From an uncultured bacterium (lineage in GTDB: Bacteria; Actinomycetota; Thermoleophilia; Solirubrobacterales; 70-9), in contig CAIUSP010000042.1 in the NCBI GenBank assembly GCA_903901855.1, positions 1 to 64,000 on the forward strand: a DNA stretch of 64,000 nucleotides, read 5' to 3'. Numbering within the stretch: the first letter of the stretch is position 1; each line of letters starts with the position of its first letter. Positions 58,026 to 64,000 of the stretch are shown here, in pieces. The position numbers and the translations under genes were made by a program. A model generated the notes under the pieces. It searched no databases, was not told the DNA's origin, and saw nothing but the letters and a program-made list of their open reading frames with translations.

Positions 58026-58802
58026 GTGGCGAAAGTCTCCTCCACACCGCGCGTGAAGTTGTACGGGTTCGTCCTCTCCCACCCGGTGACCACTGTCCGG
58101 CTGGCGCTGGCTCGAAAGGGCATCGCCTACGAACAGGTGAACCTGAGGGTGGGTCTGCACGCCACGCAGTTGCGAGCACTCGGCTTCGCAACCGGCACGG
58201 TTCCGGCGATGAAGATCGATGGCCAGAAGATCCAGGGTTCGCGCCAGATCATCAGGGCACTGGAGGAACTCCAGCCCGAGCCGCGTCTCTTCCCGGCCGA
58301 CCCTTCTCTGCGGATCGCGGTGGAAGATGCCGAACGCTGGGGAGAGGAGACACTCCAGCCGATTCCCCGGAGGCTCTTCAGATACGTCGCGAGCACCGAC
58401 GCCTCGGTGCGCGAGGCGGTGGCCGAGCGTGAGGGGCTCCCCGCACCGAAATTGGCGGCGCGGGCAACCGCACCGCTGACCAAGCGGATGGCTGCGAAGG
58501 TCGGCGCCGACGCCGAGCAAGTGCGAGCCGACATGAACGCCCTGCCCGGCCTGATCCGCCGGGTCGAGCAGATGCTGAAGGACGGAACGATCGGCGGCGA
58601 AGAGCCCAACGCGGCCGACTTCCAGATCGCTCCGACCATCAGGGTGCTGATGAATCTCGAGGACACCGCGCCGATCGTGCTGGGCAGCCCGGTGGAGGAA
58701 TGGGCACGGCATCTGGTTCCGGACTATCCGGCAGATCTTCCGGCCAGGCTCCCCGCGGATTGGACGGCGCCCCTCCGCGATGCTGCCGCCCAGCGTGCCT
58801 GA
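58026..58802 (+). CDS. Glutathione S-transferase-like protein
   Basis: A 258-residue protein with a thioredoxin-like N-terminal domain (VKLYGFVLSHPVTTVRLALA, ATGTVPAMKIDGQKIQGSRQ, the cis-Pro VPA and the QGSRQII turn) and a helical C-terminal domain. The GST fold in actinobacteria rarely uses glutathione; another thiol such as mycothiol may be the partner. The start is the GTG at 58026. The photolyase follows after 8 bp, so both are in one operon. Confidence 0.85.
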   Translation: MAKVSSTPRVKLYGFVLSHPVTTVRLALARKGIAYEQVNLRVGLHATQLRALGFATGTVPAMKIDGQKIQGSRQIIRALEELQPEPRLFPADPSLRIAVEDAERWGEETLQPIPRRLFRYVASTDASVREAVAEREGLPAPKLAARATAPLTKRMAAKVGADAEQVRADMNALPGLIRRVEQMLKDGTIGGEEPNAADFQIAPTIRVLMNLEDTAPIVLGSPVEEWARHLVPDYPADLPARLPADWTAPLRDAAAQRA

Positions 58803-58810
58803 GCAGAGCG

Positions 58811-60313
58811 ATGTCGGGCCGCACTGCCTGGATCCTGGCCGACCAGCTTTCAGCCGATAACCCTGCTCTCGAGGGAGCCGACCGGCTGCTGATGGTCGAG
58901 GCCCGACTGCGACCCGGCAAGGTGCGATTCCACCGGCAGAAACTCCACCTGGTCTGGTCGGCGATGCGGCACTTCGCCGAGGAGAAGAGAGAGCGAGGCC
59001 TCGAGGTCGACTACCGAACCGCCGCGACCCTTACAGAGGGCCTCCGGCATCACATCGAGGAGTTCGATCCAGCAGGGGTAGCGCTGCTCGAGCCCAACAC
59101 CCTGGGAGCCGGTGAGCGGCTGGCATCCCTCGACTCCCGGGTCGAGATCGTGAAGGGATCCCTCTTCCTCACGGACCCGGCGGACTTCGCCATCTGGGCC
59201 GAGGGCAGGAAGCAGTTGAGGATGGAGAACTTCTATCGGGAGCAGCGCCGCCGTTACGGCCTGTTGATGGACGGCGAAGCGCCGGCCGGGGGCGAGTGGA
59301 ACTTCGACGCCGACAACCGACAGCCGCCACCGGCCGACCAGAGTCCGCCCAAGCCCTACAGGCCGCGCGAAGACGGGATCGACATCGCCGTTCGGGAGGA
59401 TCTGGACCGCCTCTCGACAGAAATCGAGATGGTCGGGGCTGACGGCAAGCGCATCTTCCCCGCCACCCGCGCCGAGGCCAAGCGCGCCCTCGCCTCGTTC
59501 TGTTCCAAACGACTGCCGGAGTTCGGGCCGTATCAGGACGCGATGGTCGAGGGGGAGCGATTCATGTGGCACGCGCTGATCTCGAGTTCGCTCAACCTGG
59601 GGCTGCTCGACCCGCTCGAATGCGCCGAGGCAGCCGAGCGCGAGTACCGAGAGGGCAACGCTCCGATCTCCTCGGTGGAGGGCTTCATCCGGCAGATCAT
59701 CGGCTGGCGGGAATACGTCTGGGGCGTCTACCGGTGGCGTGGCCGCGAGATGCGCAAGTCCAACGCCCTCGATGCTCACTCCGAACTCCCTGAAGCGATC
59801 GCGGACCTGGATCCGGACGCAACCGAGATGGCCTGCCTCTCGGATGTGCTCGCAGGTGTTCGCGACACCGCTTACGCGCACCACATCGAGCGCCTGATGC
59901 TGCTCGGCAACCTGATGCTCACGGTGGGAGTGGAGCCGGGACCGGCCACGGATTGGTTCCACGGCTCGTTCATCGACGGCTACGAGTGGGTGATGGGACC
60001 GAACGTGATCGGTATGGCCCTCTGGGCCGATGGCGGGCTGATGATGTCCAAGCCCTACGCGGCTACCGGTGCCTATGTGAACCGTATGTCGACCTACTGC
60101 TCCTCCTGTCGATACGACCCGAAGAAGCGCAGCGGCGATGAGGCATGTCCGTTCACCACTCTCTACTGGGACTTCCTCGAACGCAACCGGGAGACCCTCG
60201 CCGCCAACCCGAGGATGACCCTCCAGGTGAGGAACCTCGATCGCATCGACTCGGCCGAGATGGCCGCGATACGCGACCAAGCCGGCCGGTTGCGCACGAC
60301 CTTCAGCGCCTAA
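58811..60313 (+). CDS. FeS-containing cryptochrome/photolyase family protein (PhrB-type, (6-4) photolyase-like)
   Basis: A 500-residue protein of the prokaryotic FeS-BCP/PhrB family. An N-terminal alpha/beta domain (TAWILADQLSADNPALEGAD) is followed by the helical FAD-binding half (EGFIRQIIGWREYVWGVYRW, FIDGYEWVMGPNVIGMALW). The [4Fe-4S] ligands are Cys342, Cys430, Cys433 and Cys446; their spacings (88, 3, 13) equal those of Agrobacterium PhrB (350, 438, 441, 454). Related enzymes repair (6-4) photoproducts with blue light. The ATG at 58811 is 8 bp after the GST gene; the SDR gene follows 9 bp after the stop. Confidence 0.94.
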   Translation: MSGRTAWILADQLSADNPALEGADRLLMVEARLRPGKVRFHRQKLHLVWSAMRHFAEEKRERGLEVDYRTAATLTEGLRHHIEEFDPAGVALLEPNTLGAGERLASLDSRVEIVKGSLFLTDPADFAIWAEGRKQLRMENFYREQRRRYGLLMDGEAPAGGEWNFDADNRQPPPADQSPPKPYRPREDGIDIAVREDLDRLSTEIEMVGADGKRIFPATRAEAKRALASFCSKRLPEFGPYQDAMVEGERFMWHALISSSLNLGLLDPLECAEAAEREYREGNAPISSVEGFIRQIIGWREYVWGVYRWRGREMRKSNALDAHSELPEAIADLDPDATEMACLSDVLAGVRDTAYAHHIERLMLLGNLMLTVGVEPGPATDWFHGSFIDGYEWVMGPNVIGMALWADGGLMMSKPYAATGAYVNRMSTYCSSCRYDPKKRSGDEACPFTTLYWDFLERNRETLAANPRMTLQVRNLDRIDSAEMAAIRDQAGRLRTTFSA

Positions 60314-60322
60314 TATCCGCGA

Positions 60323-61183
60323 ATGGCCATCGACCGGACCAAGCCAGTCCTGATCACGGGTTGCTCGACCGGGATCGGCAGATCCACCGCGCTGCGTCTC
60401 GCAGGCTCCGGCTGGAAGGTCGTCGCCACGGCGCGCAAGCCCGAGTCGATCGCGGATCTTGCCTCGGCTGGCTGTCAGACCCTCGCCCTCGATGTGACCG
60501 ACGAGGCCTCGATGAAGACAGCGGTCGACCAGGTCGAGAGCGAACATGGATCTGTCGGTGCGCTGATCAACAACGCCGGCTACAGCCAGAGCGGCGCGGT
60601 CGAGAGCGTCCCGCTCGACGAGGCGCGAGCGCAGTTCGAGACCAACGTCTTCGGCCTCTCGCGCCTGAGCCAGTTGGTGCTCCCCGGGATGCGCAAGGCC
60701 GGATCGGGCCGGATCCTGAACATCAGCTCGATGGGCGGGAAGTTGGTCATCCCTGGAGGAGGCTGGTACCACGCCACCAAATACGCGGTCGAGGCGCTTT
60801 CGGACGCGATGCGGTTCGAGGTCGCGCCGTTCGGAGTGGATGTGGTGATCATCGAGCCCGGTGCGATCAAGACCGAGTTCGGCGAGACGGCCGTGAAGGC
60901 GATGGACGCCAACGACGACAGCGGTCCCTACACCTCGTTCAACAACGGCATGGCGCAAGCCACCCTGGACGCCTACGAGAAGGGGCCACTGAAACTGCTC
61001 GGAGGCGAACCTGACGATGTCGCGAAGGTGATCGAGAAGGCGCTGAAGGCCCGCAAGCCGAAGCCGCGCTACAAGGTGACCGCTTCGGCCCATATGTTCG
61101 CCGGTACGCGCCGCCTGCTCAGCGACCGGATGTGGGACCGCTTCATCGGGGCGCAGATCCCGAAACCCGGCAGACAAGCCTGA
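60323..61183 (+). CDS. SDR family oxidoreductase
   Basis: A 286-residue short-chain dehydrogenase. The NAD(P) motif is VLITGCSTGIGRSTALRLAG; the catalytic Ser is in ILNISSMGGK, and Tyr and Lys in WYHATKYAVEALSD. NADP preference is suggested by ATARKP after the second strand. The C-terminal extension (KARKPKPRYKVTASAH onwards) is typical of SDRs acting on lipids or retinoid-like compounds; the substrate is unproven. Third gene of the tight GST-photolyase-SDR operon. Confidence 0.92.
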   Translation: MAIDRTKPVLITGCSTGIGRSTALRLAGSGWKVVATARKPESIADLASAGCQTLALDVTDEASMKTAVDQVESEHGSVGALINNAGYSQSGAVESVPLDEARAQFETNVFGLSRLSQLVLPGMRKAGSGRILNISSMGGKLVIPGGGWYHATKYAVEALSDAMRFEVAPFGVDVVIIEPGAIKTEFGETAVKAMDANDDSGPYTSFNNGMAQATLDAYEKGPLKLLGGEPDDVAKVIEKALKARKPKPRYKVTASAHMFAGTRRLLSDRMWDRFIGAQIPKPGRQA

Positions 61184-61293
61184 GCGTTCCGCGGCCGCTC
61201 GACCTCGGATGCCTGATCGAGGCCGGACGCGGCTAAACTCGCTGCCAATGCGGTCCCAAACGGGCCGACCGCGAGGGAGAGGAGAGACTCGAA

Positions 61294-62670
61294 ATGGCAA
61301 AGAAGAGCGACCCCAAACAGACCAAGTACCTGCTGCCGGAGTCGGAGATCCCGACCAAGTGGGTGAACATCGCCGCCGATCTTCCCGGTGAGCCCCTCCC
61401 TCCTCTGAGCCCCCAGACGGGCGAGCCGCTTGGGCCCGAGGATCTCGCGCCGCTCTTTGCGATGGCGCTGATCGAGCAAGAGGTATCGGCCGAACCCGAG
61501 ATAGAGATTCCCGAAGAGGTACGCGACGCCTACCGGCTCTGGCGGCCCACCCCGCTGATCCGTGCAAGGCGGCTGGAGCAGGCACTCGACACGCCGGCAC
61601 ACATCTACTTCAAGTACGAGGGGGTCTCCCCCGCCGGATCGCACAAGCCCAACACCGCCGTGCCTCAGGCCTTCTACAACGCCCAGCAGGGCATCAAGAA
61701 GCTGGCCACCGAGACCGGTGCAGGACAGTGGGGTTCGTCGCTTTCCTTCGCGTGTCAGATGTTCGGCCTCGAGTGCGAGGTATTCATGGTCGGGGTCAGC
61801 TACGACCAGAAGCCGTACCGCCGGGCGATGATGGAGACCTGGGGCGCCACGGTGCACCGAAGCCCGTCCGACCTAACCGAGGCAGGCCGCTCACAGGCCG
61901 AGCACAGCACCGGCAGCCTCGGCATCGCGATCTCCGAGGCGGTCGAGGTTGCAGCCCAGAGCGACGACACCAACTACGCCCTCGGTTCGGTGCTGAGCCA
62001 CGTGTGTCTCCACCAGACCGTGATCGGCGAGGAAGCGATCGCGCAGCTGGAGATGGCGGGTGAGTATCCGGATGTGGTGATCGGGTGCGTCGGCGGTGGA
62101 TCGAACTTCGCCGGTATCGCCTTCCCCTTGCTGCGCAAGAAGCTGAAGGAGGGTCTCGACACGCGGTTCGTCGCGGTCGAACCCGCCGCCTGCCCCACGC
62201 TCACCCAGGGCACCTACGCCTACGACTTCGGAGACACCGTGGGCATGACCCCGATGATGCCGATGTACACGCTGGGTCACGACTTCGTGCCGCCCCCGGT
62301 CCATGCTGGAGGCCTGCGATACCACGGCGACGCACCGATCCTCTGCGCGCTGGTCAAGGAGGGCCTGATCGACGCGAAGGCTATCCCCCAGACCGAGGCC
62401 TTCGAGTCGGCGGTGCAGTTCGCCAAGGCCGAGGGAATCATCCCCGCGCCGGAACCGACCCACGCGATCCGCGCCGTGATCGAAGAGGCCGAAGCAGCCA
62501 AGGCAGAGGGAGACGAGAGAGTGATCCTGTTCAACCTCTGTGGTCACGGGCACCTCGACCTCGCGGCATATCAGGCGTTCCTCTCGGGTGAGCTCGAAGA
62601 TCTCGAGTTCTCGGAGGAGGACATGAAGAAGGCTCTCGAGAGCCTGCCTGACGCCCCCGCGGTCGCCTGA
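61294..62670 (+). CDS. TrpB-like PLP-dependent enzyme (TrpB2 type)
   Basis: A 458-residue beta-synthase-family protein. PLP Lys118 is in [13 protein letters not shown]; the phosphate-binding glycine loop is [14 protein letters not shown]. The N-terminal extension (residues 1-70, [20 protein letters not shown]) and overall length match TrpB2 tryptophan synthase beta-like enzymes, which can act without TrpA. No trpA lies nearby. Some TrpB2 enzymes make tryptophan from indole and serine; others have a related function. The ATG at 61294 is preceded by a GA-rich leader (GAGGGAGAGGAGAG). Confidence 0.92.
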   Translation: MAKKSDPKQTKYLLPESEIPTKWVNIAADLPGEPLPPLSPQTGEPLGPEDLAPLFAMALIEQEVSAEPEIEIPEEVRDAYRLWRPTPLIRARRLEQALDTPAHIYFKYEGVSPAGSHKPNTAVPQAFYNAQQGIKKLATETGAGQWGSSLSFACQMFGLECEVFMVGVSYDQKPYRRAMMETWGATVHRSPSDLTEAGRSQAEHSTGSLGIAISEAVEVAAQSDDTNYALGSVLSHVCLHQTVIGEEAIAQLEMAGEYPDVVIGCVGGGSNFAGIAFPLLRKKLKEGLDTRFVAVEPAACPTLTQGTYAYDFGDTVGMTPMMPMYTLGHDFVPPPVHAGGLRYHGDAPILCALVKEGLIDAKAIPQTEAFESAVQFAKAEGIIPAPEPTHAIRAVIEEAEAAKAEGDERVILFNLCGHGHLDLAAYQAFLSGELEDLEFSEEDMKKALESLPDAPAVA

Positions 62671-62693
62671 GCATCCGGACGGGGAGCCTGCCG

Positions 62694-63254
62694 GTGGCAC
62701 TGGTCGAATCGGAGATGATCCCGCTGGGGAGCCCGGCGCCGGACTTCTCTCTGCCGGATCCTTCGGGCGAAGTCCACTCGCTCCAGGATGCCGCTGAAGC
62801 GAAGGCGGTGGTAGTCGCCTTCATCTGCAACCACTGCCCGTACGTGATCCACATTGCGGACGCGTTCGCCAAGGTCACCGGCGAACTGATCGATCAGGGG
62901 GTGGCGGTGTTCGCGATCAACTCGAATGACTGGACCACCCACCCCGATGACTCGCCGGAACGAATGGCCGAGGAATCAGAGCAACGCGGCTATCGGTTTC
63001 CCTACCTCATCGATGAGGATCAGTCGGTCGCCCGGGCCTATTCTGCGGCTTGCACCCCCGACCTCTACGTGTTCGACGGAAGCAGGAGGCTGGTCTACCG
63101 GGGCCAGTTCGACGCGACGCGACCGAGCGGCGACGAACCCGCCAACGGTGGCGACTTGAAGGCGGCGGTCGAAGCGGTGATGCTGGGCGAGGCGGTTCCC
63201 GAGCCCCAGCAACCGAGCGCAGGGTGCTCGATCAAGTGGCGGCCAGCCACTTGA
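62694..63254 (+). CDS. Thioredoxin-fold protein (AhpC/TSA-like)
   Basis: A 186-residue peroxiredoxin/thioredoxin-like protein: PLGSPAPDFSLPDPSGEVHS, VVAFICNHCPYVIH with a CxxC, and later LYVFDGSRRLVYRGQFDATR. The CNHC motif and the position after the first strand match the thioredoxin-like fold of AhpC/TSA and redoxin proteins. Start is the GTG at 62694. Directly downstream of the TrpB2-like gene on the same strand, 23 bp apart; convergent with the oxidase that follows. Confidence 0.9.
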   Translation: MALVESEMIPLGSPAPDFSLPDPSGEVHSLQDAAEAKAVVVAFICNHCPYVIHIADAFAKVTGELIDQGVAVFAINSNDWTTHPDDSPERMAEESEQRGYRFPYLIDEDQSVARAYSAACTPDLYVFDGSRRLVYRGQFDATRPSGDEPANGGDLKAAVEAVMLGEAVPEPQQPSAGCSIKWRPAT

Positions 63255-63261
63255 TCCACGC

Positions 63262-64000
63262 CTAGGCCAAGAGGTCGCTGCGGCCAGCCAGGTCGCGCGC
63301 GTTCGGCACACCGAGCAAGGCGAGCGACCGATCGAACTCGTCTTTGAGAATCTCGAGCACCGCAGCCACTCCATCGGCACCTCCGGCCGCAAGGCCCCAC
63401 AATGCTGGCCTTCCCACCAGCACCGTGCTCGCACCCAAGATCAGAGCCTTCGCCACGTCGGTGCCGCGACGGATGCCTCCGTCGACCAACACCTCGCCGT
63501 CTCCCGAGACTGCTTCTACTACTTCCGCCAGCACCTCGGCCGTAGCCGGAACGGTGTCGAGCTGACGACCCCCGTGGTTGGAGACCACCACCCCGGCCGC
63601 ACCAGCCTCGATCGCGAGCGCAGCGTCGTCACCTCTCAGGACGCCCTTGACGAGCACAGGGAGGTCCGAGGCCTCAGCGAACTCGGCGACGTCGTCCCAG
63701 GTCAGTGACGGGTCGATCAAGTCGGCCGTGTCCTGCATCGAGATCAGGCCTTCGCCTCCGGCAGCATTGACCCCAGGCACAGATTCGGCATCGCCGACCA
63801 CGAACCCGGTGGAGATCTCCCGGTCGCGTCGGCCGAGCACCGGCAGGTCCACGGTCAGCAGGAGCGCCTCGAACCCTCCTTCGACCGCCTCGGCGATCAA
63901 TTCGCGGGTGACCGCACGGTCACGGAATACATAGACCTGGAACCAGCGCGGACCCTCCACCCCCGAAGCGGCCACGTTGGCTGGCCTGGAGGTGGCGAGG
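63262..64000 (-). CDS. FMN-dependent alpha-hydroxy-acid oxidizing protein, C-terminal part (5' end outside window)
   Basis: The minus strand is open to the window's right edge, so the N-terminus is missing. The visible 245 residues are the C-terminal half of the lactate oxidase/glycolate oxidase family: WFQVYVFRDRAVTRELI, LTVDLPVLGRRDRE, VLVKGVLRGDDAALAIEAGA, GVVVSNHGGRQLD with the catalytic His-Gly-Gly-Arg, and VLVDGGIRRGTDVAKAL binding the FMN phosphate. It oxidises 2-hydroxyacids to 2-oxoacids. Convergent with the thioredoxin-fold gene. Confidence 0.93.
   Translation of the reverse strand, partial: LATSRPANVAASGVEGPRWFQVYVFRDRAVTRELIAEAVEGGFEALLLTVDLPVLGRRDREISTGFVVGDAESVPGVNAAGGEGLISMQDTADLIDPSLTWDDVAEFAEASDLPVLVKGVLRGDDAALAIEAGAAGVVVSNHGGRQLDTVPATAEVLAEVVEAVSGDGEVLVDGGIRRGTDVAKALILGASTVLVGRPALWGLAAGGADGVAAVLEILKDEFDRSLALLGVPNARDLAGRSDLLA

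Noticed and set aside
58850-61600. A 916-codon open frame on the minus strand
   Set aside because: It lies opposite the photolyase and SDR genes, has Arg/Gly/Leu-rich composition without any domain, and is explained by codon bias in GC-rich DNA.
1-64000. CRISPR arrays, insertion sequences, prophage or biosynthetic gene clusters
   Set aside because: No regularly spaced repeat-spacer series, transposase, phage structural or NRPS/PKS gene was seen in reading the window.

Overview
The window is high-GC, gene-dense DNA from an actinobacterium. The best guess is class Thermoleophilia (Solirubrobacterales/Gaiellales-like). This rests on GC-rich codon use with many GTG/TTG starts, a DUF6458 membrane protein, a heliorhodopsin, a [4Fe-4S] PhrB-type photolyase and an anchor-less type-E succinate dehydrogenase. 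The class assignment is an inference; no ribosomal marker is present.

Layout. 1-8 kb: the end of a PhoD-like phosphatase, an MMPL exporter, two metallo-beta-lactamase-fold hydrolases, and a translationally coupled hsp20-lon proteostasis pair. 8-21 kb: central metabolism, with icd-mdh overlapping by 4 bp and sdhA-sdhB-sdhE, plus a site-2 protease, an M28 peptidase, a CPA2 antiporter and a putative AT-hook/winged-helix DNA-binding protein. 20-29 kb: lysC-asd, a second MMPL exporter, a replication/repair block (dnaX-ybaB-recR) with a large-type SRP RNA upstream of dnaX, pdxH, and a secreted 3D-domain protein.

30-38 kb is the most unusual part. Downstream of an intact tRNA-Val(CAC), small cargo units are separated by four copies of a roughly 99-bp site at 30699, 32583, 36061 and 37125. 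Each site has three GTAGCAA-like repeats at fixed spacing (32 and 11 bp), followed at a fixed distance by a copy of the tRNA T-arm/3' acceptor end. The cargo is small enzymes and regulators: two SnoaL-like proteins, DoxX-like, a DUF3089 lipase, tautomerase, CMD, ADH, TetR, an MBL hydrolase and VOC. No integrase or transposase is visible. I read this as a tandem array of integrase-less, tRNA-targeting cassettes. It resembles an integron array, but the recombination site appears to be tRNA-derived.

38-46 kb continues with accessory genes: an Fn3/DUF1566-like surface protein, a YHYH protein, a TetR regulator, a YdeI-like protein, a secreted CocE/X-Pro peptidase-like hydrolase, and a lipoprotein with a hexanucleotide repeat. 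46-52 kb holds an HPP membrane protein, a secreted hydrolase pair and a class-III aminotransferase that shares a perfect 11-bp-arm inverted repeat with the divergent secreted gene. 52-64 kb holds a DHA2 exporter, a GH10 xylanase, the heliorhodopsin, a 5'-truncated MMPL fragment, YqgE, a tight GST-photolyase-SDR operon, a TrpB2-type synthase, a thioredoxin-fold protein and the start of an FMN 2-hydroxyacid oxidase that runs off the end.
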